Source: Mesorhizobium sp. M2E.F.Ca.ET.219.01.1.1 (GTDB lineage Bacteria; Pseudomonadota; Alphaproteobacteria; Rhizobiales; Rhizobiaceae). Taken from it: 64,000 nt of DNA. Both the position numbers and the translations under genes were made by a program. The stretch's first letter is position 1. Every line of letters begins with the position of its first letter. The notes under the pieces were generated by a model, which saw nothing but the letters and a program-made list of their open reading frames with translations, did no database searches and was not told where the DNA came from. Below are positions 19,616 through 29,358 of the stretch, one piece after another. The DNA lies in assembly GCF_004016445.2 (NCBI RefSeq), contig NZ_SADT02000001.1:1345630-1409629 (forward strand), given 5' to 3'.

Positions 19616-20092
19616 ATGGAAGAATCTTCCACTTCGGCTTTCGACCGGATCGACGTCAAGATCCTGCGGGCCCTGCAGGCCGAGGGGCGGTTGACCAATG
19701 CCGAGTTGGCGGCCCGGGTGAATGTCAGCGCCGCCACCTGCCATCGGCGCACGCAACGCCTGTTCGAAGAGGGCTACATCACCGGAGTAAGGGCGGAAAT
19801 CGCGCCCGCCGCGGTGGGGCTCGGCGCGCTGGTCATGGTCGGGGTCGTGCTCGATCGCTCGACGCCCGAAAGCTTCGGTGCTTTCGAGGAGGCGGTGCTG
19901 AAGCTCAAGGAGGTTCTGGACTGCAATCTCGTGGCCGGAGACTTCGACTATCTTCTGAAAATACGCGTGCGCGACATGGCGGATTTCAACAAGCTGCACG
20001 GCCAGAAGCTGATCGCGCTGCCCGGCGTCCGGCAGACCCGGACGTTCTTCGTCATGAAAGAGGTCAAGGAGAACGCGCGGCTGCCGTTCTGA
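19616..20092 (+). CDS. acdR: Lrp/AsnC-family regulator, probable AcdR
   Basis: 158 residues from ATG 19616, where AGG lies 11 bases upstream; an in-frame GTG/TTG region up to 19577 could add 13 residues. The N-terminal helix-turn-helix is FDRIDVKILRALQAEGRLTN followed by AELAARVNVSAATCHRRTQR, and the C-terminal RAM domain includes LDCNLVAGDFDYLLKIRVRD. In Pseudomonas and other bacteria acdR is divergent from acdS and activates it in response to ACC; the same layout here supports the name. The 147-base gap between the two start codons should hold the Lrp boxes and acdS promoter. Confidence 0.88.
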   Translation: MEESSTSAFDRIDVKILRALQAEGRLTNAELAARVNVSAATCHRRTQRLFEEGYITGVRAEIAPAAVGLGALVMVGVVLDRSTPESFGAFEEAVLKLKEVLDCNLVAGDFDYLLKIRVRDMADFNKLHGQKLIALPGVRQTRTFFVMKEVKENARLPF

Positions 20093-20115
20093 CAGGCCAC
20101 AACCCAAAAGCCGCC

Positions 20116-21333
20116 TTACTCGTGCCGCAGCGCGTCGATCGGGTCGAGGCGGGCGCCGCGCAGCGCCGGGAAGAAGCCGAACACCATGCCGATCAGCGCC
20201 GAGAAGCCGACGGCGAGCAGGATGACGGCCGGGCTTGGCGCGAAAGGTATCGTCAGCGCCATCGAAGTGAGGCCGGCGAGCGTCAGCCCGATCAAGATGC
20301 CGATGATGCCGCCAAAGAGCGACAGCACCGTCGCCTCGACCAGGAACTGGATGAGGATGTGCTTTTCATGCGCGCCGATCGCCAGCCTGATGCCGATCTC
20401 GCGCGTGCGTTCGGTGACCGAGACCAGCATGATGTTCATGATGCCGATGCCACCGACAAGAAGGCTGACGCCGGCGACGGCGCCCAGCATGCCGGTCATG
20501 GTGGTCGTGGCGCTGGTCATCGCGTCGGCGATCTGGGTCATGTCACGGATGGCGAAATCGGCATCGCGGTCCGGCGTGATGCGCCGCGTGTCGCGCAAAA
20601 TGTCCTCGACGCGCGGCTGCAGCTCGCTGGTCGGCGTGCGGTCGTCGGCGGCGATGTAGATGTTGTCGATGTCGCGGTTGCCGGCGATGCGCCGCTGATA
20701 GGCATGCAGCGGCATCAGCACGACATTGTCCTGATCCTGGCCGAAGCCGGTATAGCCCTTTGGCTCGAGCAGGCCGATGATCTTGCAGGAGGTGCGGTTG
20801 ACGCGGATGATCTCGCCCTCGGGATCGCCGGCGCCGAAGAATTGCTGGCGCACCGTCTCGCCGATCAGGCACACACCGGTGCCGGCCCGTGTTTCGGAAT
20901 CGCTGAACGACCGCCCCGACACCAGCTTCCAGTCGCGGGCGTCAAGATAGGCGCTGTCCGTGCCGGTCACGCCCGAGGTCAGGCTTTCGGTGCCGAAGAT
21001 GACGCGGACCTGTTTTTGCGAAGCAGGCGAAATCGCGCGCGCGCCGCTGAGATGCGCGACGAGCGCCGCGACGTCCTTTTCGGCGAGCGGCCGCACCGCC
21101 TGGTCGAGACCTCCCGGTCCGCCTGGGCCGGCGGGCCGGCCGGCGCGAACGACGAGCAGGTTGCTGCCGAGCCTCGAAATATCGGCCTTGACCTTCTCCG
21201 TCGTGCCGGAGCCGATGGTGAGCATGGCGATGACTGCGGCGACGCCGATGACGATGCCAAGCAGCGTCAAGAAAGAGCGCAGCACGTTGCGGCGGATCGA
21301 GCGCAGCGAAAGGCGGACGGTTTCCCAGATCAT
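20116..21333 (-). CDS. MacB-type ABC transporter permease
   Basis: 405 residues. One membrane helix near the N-terminus (RSFLTLLGIVIGVAAVIAML), a large periplasmic domain (about residues 45-275), then three helices including SLLVGGIGIMNIMLVSVTER and the conserved TREIGIRLAIGA segment: the MacB_PCD plus FtsX architecture. Unlike E. coli MacB the ATPase is a separate protein, encoded immediately upstream with a 4-base overlap. With the adaptor it should form a tripartite efflux or extrusion system, but no TolC-like gene is in the window. Convergent with acdR. Confidence 0.9.
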   Translation of the reverse strand: MIWETVRLSLRSIRRNVLRSFLTLLGIVIGVAAVIAMLTIGSGTTEKVKADISRLGSNLLVVRAGRPAGPGGPGGLDQAVRPLAEKDVAALVAHLSGARAISPASQKQVRVIFGTESLTSGVTGTDSAYLDARDWKLVSGRSFSDSETRAGTGVCLIGETVRQQFFGAGDPEGEIIRVNRTSCKIIGLLEPKGYTGFGQDQDNVVLMPLHAYQRRIAGNRDIDNIYIAADDRTPTSELQPRVEDILRDTRRITPDRDADFAIRDMTQIADAMTSATTTMTGMLGAVAGVSLLVGGIGIMNIMLVSVTERTREIGIRLAIGAHEKHILIQFLVEATVLSLFGGIIGILIGLTLAGLTSMALTIPFAPSPAVILLAVGFSALIGMVFGFFPALRGARLDPIDALRHE

Positions 21334-22037
21334 GCCGCTGCCTCCGCTTTCAAGGTATCGGAGGCAACATGGCCGTCGAGGAAGCGGATGGTGCGGCCGG
21401 CATAGTCCGCGACATCGGCCTCATGGGTGACCATGACGATGGAGAGGCCGAGCCCGGCATTGAGCTTGGTCAGCAGCTCCATGATCTCATGCGTGCGCGC
21501 GGTGTCGAGATTGCCGGTCGGCTCGTCGGCCACGAGCAATGTCGGCCTGGTGACAATGGCGCGGGCGATCGCCACGCGCTGCTGCTGACCGCCCGACAGC
21601 TCAGCCGGGGTGTGGTGCTCGCGCCCGACAAGCCCGACCTCGGCCAGCGCCTGCATGGCGAGATCGCGGCGCTCGCGCGCGGCAACGCCGCGATAGATCA
21701 GCGGCAGCTCGACATTTTCCGCCGCGGTGGTGCGCGGCAACAGATTGTAGCCCTGGAAGACGAAGCCGACATAAAGATTGCGCAAAAGCGCGCGGCGGTT
21801 GCGGTCGAGCCGGCCGGCATCGACACCCATGAAGGAGTAGGTTCCAGCCGTCGGCGTGTCGAGGCAGCCGATGATGTTCATCGCCGTCGACTTGCCCGAG
21901 CCAGAGGGGCCCATGATAGCGACGAACTCACCACGCCGGATGGCGAGATCGACGCCGGCCAGCGCATGCACGCGGCCCTCGCCCTCGCCATAGCTCTTCC
22001 AGACCTTGTCGAAGGTGATGAGCAAGGCAGGCGACAC
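21330..22037 (-). CDS. ABC transporter ATP-binding protein (MacB/LolD type)
   Basis: 235 residues. Walker [10 protein letters not shown] in [20 protein letters not shown], the signature [14 protein letters not shown], Walker [14 protein letters not shown] and the H-loop [11 protein letters not shown] are all present. It belongs to the MacB/LolD/FtsE group of short ATPases that drive mechanotransmission-type exporters. It lies between the adaptor gene (3 bases after its stop) and the permease (4-base overlap), clearly one operon. Confidence 0.93.
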   Translation of the reverse strand: MSPALLITFDKVWKSYGEGEGRVHALAGVDLAIRRGEFVAIMGPSGSGKSTAMNIIGCLDTPTAGTYSFMGVDAGRLDRNRRALLRNLYVGFVFQGYNLLPRTTAAENVELPLIYRGVAARERRDLAMQALAEVGLVGREHHTPAELSGGQQQRVAIARAIVTRPTLLVADEPTGNLDTARTHEIMELLTKLNAGLGLSIVMVTHEADVADYAGRTIRFLDGHVASDTLKAEAAA

Positions 22038-22040
22038 CGG

Positions 22041-23327
22041 TCAGCTCCGCTGCTGCGCGCCGGTGATCACTTGCGCGCCCTCGTCGAGGCCTGAGGTGAC
22101 CTCGGTCAGCTCGCCATCGGTCGAACCGATCTTGACGTTGACCGGATGCGGCCTTCCGTTCTCCAGCACGTAAAGCGTGCGCGAGCCGTCGGTCGGCGCC
22201 TTCGTCACCTCGCGCTGCCGGTTGGGGCGGCCCATGCGGCCGGTGAAGAGGTCGCTCAGGCTCCAACCGCGCGCCGCCTGTTGCATCGGGCGATAGCGGA
22301 AGGCGGTCGAGGGAACGGTGAGCACGCCCTTGGCCTGCTGGGTGACGACCGACACTGTCGCCGTCATACCGGGCCGGAGCAAAAGCTCGCCATTGTCGAC
22401 TTCGAGGCGCGCTTTGTAGGTGACGACGCCGTCGGTGGTGACCGAGGCGTAGGAGATGTCGCGGATCTCTGCGTCGAAGGGACGGTCGGGGAAAGCGTCG
22501 ACGGTGAAGCGAGCGTGCTGGCCGGGTTTGACCTGGCCGATGTCGGCTTCGTCCACGGCCGCCTGCAATTCCATGTTGCGAAGGTCGGCGGCGATGACGA
22601 ACAGCACTGGCGCCTGCAGCGAGGAGGCGACCGTCTGTCCGGGATCGACCGAGCGCGTCAGCACGATGCCGTCGATCGGCGCATAGATGGTGCTTTTCGC
22701 CAGATCTGTCTGCTGCGCCTTGAGGTCGGCCTGGGCGATGGCGAGATTGGCCTCGGCGCTGTCGAGCGCCGCCTTCGAGCGGTCGCGCGTCGCGGTTGCC
22801 GCTTCGAGCGACTGGTCCGTCGCCATGCCGCGCTTGGTGAGCGCGCTCGCGCGCGCAACCGCGTTCTCATTTTCGTGCAAGGTCACCTTGGCATCCTCGA
22901 CAGCTGCGGCTGCCGCCTTGGCGGAGGCAGTGGCGCGCTCGATCTGGACCTCCAGCTTGGCGGTATCGAGCGTCGCCAGCACGTCGCCCTTCTTGACTTG
23001 CTGGTTTTCAACGGCGGAGACCGAGCGAACGATGCCGGACAGTTCGCTCGAGATATCCACCTGAGTCAGCGGCTGCAGCGTGCCGGTGGCAGAGACCTCG
23101 ACGGTGAGGTCGGCGGTCGCCGCCGGCACTGTGGTATATTCAATCCTGGGCGGTGCGGCGGCGTACCATTGATAAAGGGCAATGCCGGCCGCGACGATCG
23201 CTATCGCCAGCAGGGCGTAAAGCCAGAAGTGGCGACGCTTGCGGCTCACGCCCTTGCGGTCGAGCCCGAGCGCGGCCTCTATGGAAGCACCGGATTCCGC
23301 CTTTGGCGGATTGACAACCTGGTCCAC
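22041..23327 (-). CDS. Periplasmic adaptor subunit (MacA/HlyD family)
   Basis: 428 residues. One N-terminal membrane anchor (FWLYALLAIAIVAAGIALYQ) with a cytoplasmic tail, then the lipoyl/barrel-sandwich half motifs VEVSATGTLQPLTQVDISSE and GDVLATLDTAKLEVQ, a coiled-coil hairpin rich in Ala (about residues 130-210), and the second lipoyl half with YAPIDGIVLTRSVDPGQTV. It links the inner-membrane permease to an outer-membrane channel. It is first gene of the three-gene operon; substrate unknown (macrolide-like drugs, peptides or lipids are known for relatives). Confidence 0.92.
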   Translation of the reverse strand: MDQVVNPPKAESGASIEAALGLDRKGVSRKRRHFWLYALLAIAIVAAGIALYQWYAAAPPRIEYTTVPAATADLTVEVSATGTLQPLTQVDISSELSGIVRSVSAVENQQVKKGDVLATLDTAKLEVQIERATASAKAAAAAVEDAKVTLHENENAVARASALTKRGMATDQSLEAATATRDRSKAALDSAEANLAIAQADLKAQQTDLAKSTIYAPIDGIVLTRSVDPGQTVASSLQAPVLFVIAADLRNMELQAAVDEADIGQVKPGQHARFTVDAFPDRPFDAEIRDISYASVTTDGVVTYKARLEVDNGELLLRPGMTATVSVVTQQAKGVLTVPSTAFRYRPMQQAARGWSLSDLFTGRMGRPNRQREVTKAPTDGSRTLYVLENGRPHPVNVKIGSTDGELTEVTSGLDEGAQVITGAQQRS

Positions 23328-23459
23328 CCCGGACCCCTATGCTGGAAAGTGATGTCCCTATCCGTTCACAGATCAGGCTTCGAGGTTCGAATTTCAAATT
23401 AAATTTCCCTCATGTTGGGATTGGGGCAGAAATTCGAGGCGGGGCGAAAGGTTTTCTAA

Positions 23460-24362
23460 ATGGCGCGCAACTACTTGCTTTACGATGTGTTTACCACCGA
23501 AGGGCTGGCCGGAAATCCGCTTGCGGTGGTGCTCGATAGCGATGAGCTCGACACTGCCGGCATGCAGGCGATCGCGCGCGAATTCAATCTTTCGGAGACG
23601 GTGTTCGTGCTGCCCCCGGACAATCCCAAGCACCGCAACCGTATCCGCATCTTCACGCCTGACTACGAAATGCCTTTCGCCGGACATCCGACGGTCGGCT
23701 CGGCGATCGCGCTGGCCGAACTCGCCGGCGAGGCGACCGGCATCTTCGTGCTGGAGGAGAATATCGGACCGGTCCGCTGCGCGGTAAGCAAACATGATGG
23801 TTCGACCTTCGCCGAGTTCGACCTGGCGAAACTGCCGGAACCTTTGGAGCTCAAGGCCGATCCGGAAGCGATCGGCGCCGCGCTCGGCCTTGCTCCGCAC
23901 GAGATCGGCTTCGAGAATCACCGCGTCGCCTTCTGGTCGGCCGGCGTGCCTTATGTGACGATTCCCGTTGCCGGGCTGAAGGAGGCCGCCAAGATCAGGC
24001 TCGACAACCAGGCATGGTCCGAATTGGCACCCCGCAAGAGCGATTGGGCCTTTGCCAGCCCCTATGTCTATTGCCGCGAGACGGTGCATCATGACAGCGC
24101 CTTCCATGTGCGCATGATCGTGCCCGGCACCCCGTCCTATGAAGACCCTGCGACTGGTTCGGCTGCCGCTGCCTTTGCCGGCGCCATCATGCATTTCGAC
24201 GCCCCGACCGACGGCATCTCGCAGCTCTGGATCGAGCAGGGCCTGGAAATGGGTCGGCCCTCGCGCATCCGCCTCGAGCTCAACGTCGATGGCGGAAAAC
24301 TGGTATCCGCGCGCATCGGCGGCCATGCTGTCAAGGTGGCGGAAGGCAAGCTTTTTGTGTGA
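23460..24362 (+). CDS. PhzF family phenazine-biosynthesis-like isomerase/epimerase
   Basis: 300 residues. Two-domain PhzF fold: [20 protein letters not shown], the conserved glutamate in [34 protein letters not shown] and, in the second half, [19 protein letters not shown]. The family includes PhzF and many proteins of unknown substrate; there is no phenazine operon here, so the role is unassigned. It stands alone, divergent from the macAB-like operon. Confidence 0.9.
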   Translation: MARNYLLYDVFTTEGLAGNPLAVVLDSDELDTAGMQAIAREFNLSETVFVLPPDNPKHRNRIRIFTPDYEMPFAGHPTVGSAIALAELAGEATGIFVLEENIGPVRCAVSKHDGSTFAEFDLAKLPEPLELKADPEAIGAALGLAPHEIGFENHRVAFWSAGVPYVTIPVAGLKEAAKIRLDNQAWSELAPRKSDWAFASPYVYCRETVHHDSAFHVRMIVPGTPSYEDPATGSAAAAFAGAIMHFDAPTDGISQLWIEQGLEMGRPSRIRLELNVDGGKLVSARIGGHAVKVAEGKLFV

Positions 24363-24467
24363 CAGGTGCGGCAATTCGGCGATTTGTCGGGAAATGATCC
24401 GGCAGGGCTAGACATCCCCGAAAGCGGCGGCTATATGCGCCGCCGACGCTGAGTTTTCCGGCGGTGT

Positions 24468-24543
<76 letters not shown>

Positions 24544-24621
24544 AATTTCTCTTTGATTAGATGGAAGTCCCGCTGGCCAAGTCGATCGGCTGCTTTGGCC
24601 GTTGGCGACTTGTTGTAGGCT

Positions 24622-24660
24622 TGGCGGACGGGCTGCCCCAGAAGGGCAACCCGCCATTTT
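24622..24660 (+). terminator. Hairpin with T tract after tRNA-Lys
   Basis: GGCGGACGGGCTGCCC, loop CAGAA, GGGCAACCCGCC, followed by ATTTTGTTT: a GC-rich stem with small bulges and a broken T tract. It lies 79 bases after the tRNA and 10 bases before the cobT stop on the other strand, so it probably ends the tRNA transcript. Confidence 0.5.
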
Positions 24661-24669
24661 GTTTGCAGC

Positions 24670-25680
24670 CTACTTCTCCGAAACTCCCGCCTCGGCAAAG
24701 CTCGCCATCCTCGTATGGCACTCCAGCGCCGAGCGGACGATGTTGATGGCAAGGCAGGCGCCGGAGCCTTCGCCGAGACGCATGCCGAGATCGAGCAGTG
24801 GCGGCAGGCCGAGCGCCTCCAGGAGGCGGCGGTGGCCGGCTTCGGCCGAGACGTGGGCGGCGATCGTGTGGGCGAGGCCGGTCGGGTGCAGCCTCGCGAG
24901 CGGAGCGGCGGCGGCCGTGCACACAAAACCGTCGAGCAGCACCGGCACGTTGTTCTTACGCGCGGCGACCGTGGCGCCGAGAATGGCGGCGAGCTCGCGT
25001 CCGCCGAGCGCCGCGGCAATCTTCAGCGGGTCGGAGAGCGAATCGGCGTGGCGCTTGAGGCCAGCTTCGATCGCCACCACTTTGCGCTTCATGCCGGCAT
25101 CGTCGACGCCGGTGCCGCGTCCGGTCCATTTTTCGGCGCCGCCGCCGAACAGCGCCGTCGAGATCGCGGCCGCCGGGGTGGTGTTGCCGATGCCCATCTC
25201 GCCGAAGCAGACGAGATCGAGGTCCTTGGTCACCGCATCGTAGCCGGTCGAGACGGCGGCGAGGAATGCCTGCTCGTCCATCGCCGGCACTTCCGTGAAA
25301 TCGCCGGTCGGATGATCGAGATCGAGTGGAATGACGTCCAGCTTGGCGCCGGCAATGCGGGCCAGCTGATTGATGGCAGCACCCCCGCCGGCGAAATTCG
25401 CCACCATCTGCACCGTGACTTCCGACGGATAGGCTGAGACGCCCTGCGCGGTGACCCCGTGATTGCCGGCAAAGACGAAGACTTTCACCGCATCGAGCTT
25501 CGGCATGTCGCGGCCCTGCCAGCGGCCAAGCCAGGCGGCGATCGTTTCCAGCCTGCCAAGGCTGCCCGGCGGCTTTGTCAGTGTGTCCTGGCGGTGGGCG
25601 ACGGTGCCGGCGGCGGTGTCGCTGCCAGCCGGAAGATCGAGGCAGGCGGCACGCAGTTCATCGAGGGATTTGAAGGACAT
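24670..25680 (-). CDS. cobT: Nicotinate-nucleotide--dimethylbenzimidazole phosphoribosyltransferase
   Basis: 336 residues. KPPGSLGRLETIAAWLGRWQ, VFVFAGNHGVTAQGVSAYPS and CFGEMGIGNTTPAAAISTAL are conserved CobT segments, and the catalytic Glu region lies near the C-terminus in LPPLLDLGMRLGEGSGACLA. It makes alpha-ribazole phosphate for the lower ligand of B12. In Pseudomonas denitrificans nomenclature the same enzyme is CobU; it must not be confused with the cobaltochelatase subunit CobT. Last gene of the minus-strand cob block, 24 bases after cobS. Confidence 0.95.
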   Translation of the reverse strand: MSFKSLDELRAACLDLPAGSDTAAGTVAHRQDTLTKPPGSLGRLETIAAWLGRWQGRDMPKLDAVKVFVFAGNHGVTAQGVSAYPSEVTVQMVANFAGGGAAINQLARIAGAKLDVIPLDLDHPTGDFTEVPAMDEQAFLAAVSTGYDAVTKDLDLVCFGEMGIGNTTPAAAISTALFGGGAEKWTGRGTGVDDAGMKRKVVAIEAGLKRHADSLSDPLKIAAALGGRELAAILGATVAARKNNVPVLLDGFVCTAAAAPLARLHPTGLAHTIAAHVSAEAGHRRLLEALGLPPLLDLGMRLGEGSGACLAINIVRSALECHTRMASFAEAGVSEK

Positions 25681-25704
25681 GGGGGCAAGGTCTCCGAAAA
25701 AGAA

Positions 25705-26472
25705 TCAGGAAAGGCAAACGGAAGCGACGAGCAGCACCGCGATCTCGCCGAGCTGCTGCAGCGCGCCGATCGTGTCGCCGGTCTGGCCGCCGATCTGGCT
25801 GAGGCAAAGCGCGCGCAAGCCGGCAAACAGCAGGCCGAGCAGGATCAGCGCGGCGATCGCGCCGCCAAGGCCGAGCGCCAGCAGCGCCACCGCGCCGAGC
25901 GCAGCACCTATGGCGGCGGTCTCGGCAGTGACGGAGCCCGCATTGGCGGACAGGCCGTCGGCTCGGGCAGGCGGCAGAAGATGCATGAAGGCGCCGAACA
26001 GGCCGCGCGAGGCGGCATGGGCGGCAAGCAGCGCCAGGAAGATGTGGCCGGGTCCGGCGAGTTCGGATAGCGCGCTCCAGCGGATGAGCAGCGACAACCC
26101 GAGCGCCGCCGCGCCATAGGCGCCGATGCGGCTATCGCGCATGATCTCCAGCTTCCTGTCGCGCGTCTTGCCGCCCCAAAAGCCATCGGCGATGTCGGAA
26201 AGCCCATCCTCATGCAGGCAGCCGGTAGCAAGCATCGTCCCGGCGAGCGTGAGCGCCGCGGCCGGTGCGGCGGCGAGGCCGAAGACGGCGGCGATAGCGT
26301 AGACGAGCGCGCCAATGATCGCCACGGCGAGACCGGCGAAGGGCGCCGCCCAGATCGCATCCGCCAGGCTGCGTCCGCCGAAATCGCTCGAGGGTAACCT
26401 CAGCCGGGTGAAGAAAACGAGGCTGAGGCCGATATCGTCAAGTACTTGCCGGGGCGCCGAAGGGCCGCTCAT
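25705..26472 (-). CDS. cobS: Adenosylcobinamide-GDP ribazoletransferase (cobalamin synthase)
   Basis: 255 residues with several membrane segments. FTRLRLPSSDFGGRSLADAI near the N-terminus and GCLHEDGLSDIADGFWGGKT, which carries the conserved acidic pair and DGFWGG, identify the CobS/CobV family. It joins adenosylcobinamide-GDP with alpha-ribazole at the inner membrane. The start overlaps the cobB stop by four bases (ATGA). Also called CobV in aerobic-pathway nomenclature. Confidence 0.93.
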   Translation of the reverse strand: MSGPSAPRQVLDDIGLSLVFFTRLRLPSSDFGGRSLADAIWAAPFAGLAVAIIGALVYAIAAVFGLAAAPAAALTLAGTMLATGCLHEDGLSDIADGFWGGKTRDRKLEIMRDSRIGAYGAAALGLSLLIRWSALSELAGPGHIFLALLAAHAASRGLFGAFMHLLPPARADGLSANAGSVTAETAAIGAALGAVALLALGLGGAIAALILLGLLFAGLRALCLSQIGGQTGDTIGALQQLGEIAVLLVASVCLS

Positions 26473-27785
26473 GCGCTCCTCGCAATGGCGTGGAAGAATG
26501 TGCCGCTGACATGGCCACGCCGGTAGCCTGAAGCGCCAAGCGGATTGCCCTGGCCGTCGGCAAGGTCGGCCAAGGGCTCGTCATTGCCGGTGGCCGTCAT
26601 CTGCGCATAGTGGAATTCGTGGCCACGGATCAGCGTGCCTTCCGGTCCCAACGGGCAGGCGGCGCGCAGCCGCGCCTCGCGATAACCGAGATTCATCTTG
26701 CGCCTGGCGAAGCTGGTCGAATGTCCGAGCAGGCCGAGCATCCTGTGGCTTGTCCCCTCCGCGTCCTCCAGCACTTCGCCCAGCACCATGAAGCCGCCGC
26801 ACTCGCCGTGAACCGGTTTCGTCGCGGCGAAGCGGGCCATTCCCGCCTGGAAGTTCGTCGCAGCCGCGAGCTTGCCGGCATGCAACTCGGGATAGCCACC
26901 GGGCAGCCAGCAGACCTCGCAGTCCTGCGAGGGCCCTTCGTCGGCAAGCGGCGAGAAAGGCACGATCTCCGCGCCGGCCTTGCGCCATTGCGTGGCGACA
27001 TGCGGATAGAGGAAGGTGAAGGCGGCGTCCTCGGCCAGCGCGATGCGCTGCCCAGGCGGTTGCAAGGCGTCGGCAAAGTCGCCGGGCGAGGGCTGCAGAG
27101 ATGTCGCCAGCTTGAGGATGGCATCGATGTCGAGCGATTTCTCGACCATGTCTGCCAGCCGGTCGAGATGCGCCATCAGGTTCTCGTATTCGCCGGCCTG
27201 GACGAGGCCGAGATGCCGCTCCGGCAAGTTGAGAGTCGGATCGCGCAGAATGGCGCCGACCACAGGCAGGCCGATCGCCTCGATGGCGTCGCCCGATAGC
27301 CGCCGGTGGCGTTCGCTGCCGAGGCGATTGAGCACGACGCCGGCCATGCGCACATCCGGGTCGTAAGTGGCAAAACCCTTGGCGACGGCGGCCGCCGTGG
27401 TCGACTGTCCTGAAACGTCGAGCACTAGCAGCACCGGCAGGCCGTAGAGCCGCGCAAGATCGGCGGCCGAGCCGGAGCGGCCTTGCGGCGCGGGAATGCC
27501 GTCGAACAGGCCCATGGCGCTTTCGAGCAGGACATATTCGGCGTCGTCCGCGGCCTGGGCTGCCAGCGCGTTGAGCAGGGCAGGCGACATCGCCCAGCTG
27601 TCGAGATTGACGCCGGACAGGCCGGTGGCAGCGGTGTGGAAGCCCGGATCGATATAGTCCGGCCCTGATTTCGCGCCGCGCACTTTCAGGCCGCGCCGGG
27701 CGAGCGCGCGCAACAGGCCGATGGTGACGCTGGTCTTGCCCGAGCCGGAGCGCGGGGCGCCGATGATGATCGCGCGCGCCGTCAT
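26469..27785 (-). CDS. cobB: Cobyrinate a,c-diamide synthase (hydrogenobyrinate type)
   Basis: 438 residues. The N-terminal P-loop-like GAPRSGSGKTSVTIGLLRAL starts the dethiobiotin-synthetase-like ATP domain; the C-terminal class I glutamine amidotransferase domain has the nucleophile cysteine in KPVHGECGGFMVLGE. It amidates the a and c side chains of hydrogenobyrinic acid using glutamine and ATP in the aerobic pathway. It overlaps cobA by four bases upstream and cobS by four bases downstream. Confidence 0.94.
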   Translation of the reverse strand: MTARAIIIGAPRSGSGKTSVTIGLLRALARRGLKVRGAKSGPDYIDPGFHTAATGLSGVNLDSWAMSPALLNALAAQAADDAEYVLLESAMGLFDGIPAPQGRSGSAADLARLYGLPVLLVLDVSGQSTTAAAVAKGFATYDPDVRMAGVVLNRLGSERHRRLSGDAIEAIGLPVVGAILRDPTLNLPERHLGLVQAGEYENLMAHLDRLADMVEKSLDIDAILKLATSLQPSPGDFADALQPPGQRIALAEDAAFTFLYPHVATQWRKAGAEIVPFSPLADEGPSQDCEVCWLPGGYPELHAGKLAAATNFQAGMARFAATKPVHGECGGFMVLGEVLEDAEGTSHRMLGLLGHSTSFARRKMNLGYREARLRAACPLGPEGTLIRGHEFHYAQMTATGNDEPLADLADGQGNPLGASGYRRGHVSGTFFHAIARSA

Positions 27786-28597
27786 GCGCCGCCCGCCAAT
27801 GCCGCGCGCAGGGCCACGATGCCGCCGACCACGATCAGCGCCGGAGAAGCGAGCCCGGCGGCCGCGGCCTCCTCGGCGATGGTGGCGAGCGTGGCAACGA
27901 CGATGCGCTCCTGCGGCGTGGTTGCCGCGACGATCACCGCGGCAGGTGTCGATGGCGCGAGGCCGCCGCTCAGCAGCTTTGCCGCGATCACCGGCAGGTT
28001 GGCCATGCCCATATAGACGACGACCGGCTGCCCGGTGCGGGCGATCGCCGTCCAGTCGATGTCGTCATCTGTGCCCGCCGCATGGCCGGTGGCAAGGATG
28101 ACGGCCTTGTTGATGCCGCGCATGGTGGCGGGAATGCTGGTGGCGGCCAATGCACTGAGGCCCGAAGTCAGGCCGGAAAGCACCCGGAACGGAATTTTCT
28201 CTCCTGCGAGCGCCAAGGCCTCTTCGCCGCCGCGGCCAAAAATATAGGGATCGCCGCCCTTGAGCCGCACGACGCGGCGACCTTGGCGCGCCAGCCGCAC
28301 CAGCAGGGCGTTGATGTCGTCCTGCTTCATCGAAGGCTGACCGCCGCGTTTTCCGGCGTAGAAGAGCTCGGCGCCCTGAGCGACTGCCACGACATCGGGC
28401 GAGACCAGCGCGTCATAGACCAGCGCGTCGCATTGCCCGAGCGCCGCCAGCACCTCCAGCGTCAGGCATCCGGGGTCGCCAGGGCCGGCGCCGGCCAGCC
28501 AGACATGGCCGGGCTCGAGCTCGCGCGGCTTGAAGTTCAGCCGCGCCAGCGCCTGCTCCACATTTGCCCGTCCGTTCATGTTGGCGCTGCCGTTCAC
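27782..28597 (-). CDS. cobA: Uroporphyrinogen-III C-methyltransferase
   Basis: 271 residues from GTG 28597, which overlaps the cobM stop as GTGA and has GGGACGG at good spacing; ATG 28579 would give 265 residues. [20 protein letters not shown] is the SAM-binding start, and [20 protein letters not shown] and [20 protein letters not shown] are diagnostic of SUMT. It methylates C2 and C7 of uroporphyrinogen III to give precorrin-2, the branch point to B12 (and siroheme). Confidence 0.93.
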   Translation of the reverse strand: MNGSANMNGRANVEQALARLNFKPRELEPGHVWLAGAGPGDPGCLTLEVLAALGQCDALVYDALVSPDVVAVAQGAELFYAGKRGGQPSMKQDDINALLVRLARQGRRVVRLKGGDPYIFGRGGEEALALAGEKIPFRVLSGLTSGLSALAATSIPATMRGINKAVILATGHAAGTDDDIDWTAIARTGQPVVVYMGMANLPVIAAKLLSGGLAPSTPAAVIVAATTPQERIVVATLATIAEEAAAAGLASPALIVVGGIVALRAALAGGA

Positions 28598-29358
28598 AAT
28601 CCGTCCCGTCCGCGAAAACGCCGCTGATAGTGGGCGTCGTAGAGTGAGCTTTCGCCGAAATCCCGCGCTGCGAGCGCGCTGCCGACGAAGATGATCGCCG
28701 TACGCTCCATCGGGTTCTCCGCCAGCCGCGCTTCGATGGTGCCGAGCGTGCCGGTCAGGATGCGCTCGTCCGGCCAGGAGGCGCGGAAGACGACGGCGAC
28801 CGGGCATTCGGCGCCGTAAAGCGGCGTGAGATCCGCAACGATGCGATCAATTGCATGGATGGCAAGATGGATGGCAAGCGTGGCGCCGGTGCGGCCGAAG
28901 CCGGCCAGCGTCTCGCCTGGCGGCATTTTCGAGGCGCGGCCGGAAACGCGGGTCAGCACCAGGCTTTGCGCGAGCTCGGGAATGGTGAGCTCGCGGCGCA
29001 GTGCCGCCGCCGCCGCCGCGAAGGACGGCACGCCTGGGGTGAGCGTATAGGGGATGCCGTGCTTTTCCAGCCGCCTGATCTGTTCGGCTACCGCGCTCCA
29101 AACGGAGAGGTCGCCGGAATGCAGGCGCGCAACATCCTGGCCGGCCTTGTGGGCGGCAACATATTCAGCCTCGATCTCGTCGAGCGACATCGGCGCGGTG
29201 TCAATCAACTTGGTGCCGGGTGTGCAATGTTCGAGCAGCTCCGGCGCGACGATCGAGCCCGCATGGAGGCAGACCGGGCAACTGGCCAGCAGCCGCGCGC
29301 CGCGAAGCGTGATAAGGTCGGCCGCTCCTGGACCCGCGCCGATGAAATGGACGGTCAT
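28594..29358 (-). CDS. cobM: Precorrin-4 C(11)-methyltransferase
   Basis: 254 residues from ATG 29358. [39 protein letters not shown] and [19 protein letters not shown] are typical of CobM/CbiF. It adds the C11 methyl group with SAM in the aerobic corrin pathway. It overlaps cobE by four bases and cobA by about four bases, so is part of the cobL-E-M-A-B-S-T run. Confidence 0.94.
   Translation of the reverse strand: MTVHFIGAGPGAADLITLRGARLLASCPVCLHAGSIVAPELLEHCTPGTKLIDTAPMSLDEIEAEYVAAHKAGQDVARLHSGDLSVWSAVAEQIRRLEKHGIPYTLTPGVPSFAAAAAALRRELTIPELAQSLVLTRVSGRASKMPPGETLAGFGRTGATLAIHLAIHAIDRIVADLTPLYGAECPVAVVFRASWPDERILTGTLGTIEARLAENPMERTAIIFVGSALAARDFGESSLYDAHYQRRFRGRDGL

Noticed and set aside
24670..26472. 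Naming cobT and cobS as cobaltochelatase subunits
   Set aside because: Sequences are those of the NaMN:DMB phosphoribosyltransferase and of the membrane cobalamin synthase; the AAA+ and von Willebrand-type chelatase subunits are not in the window.
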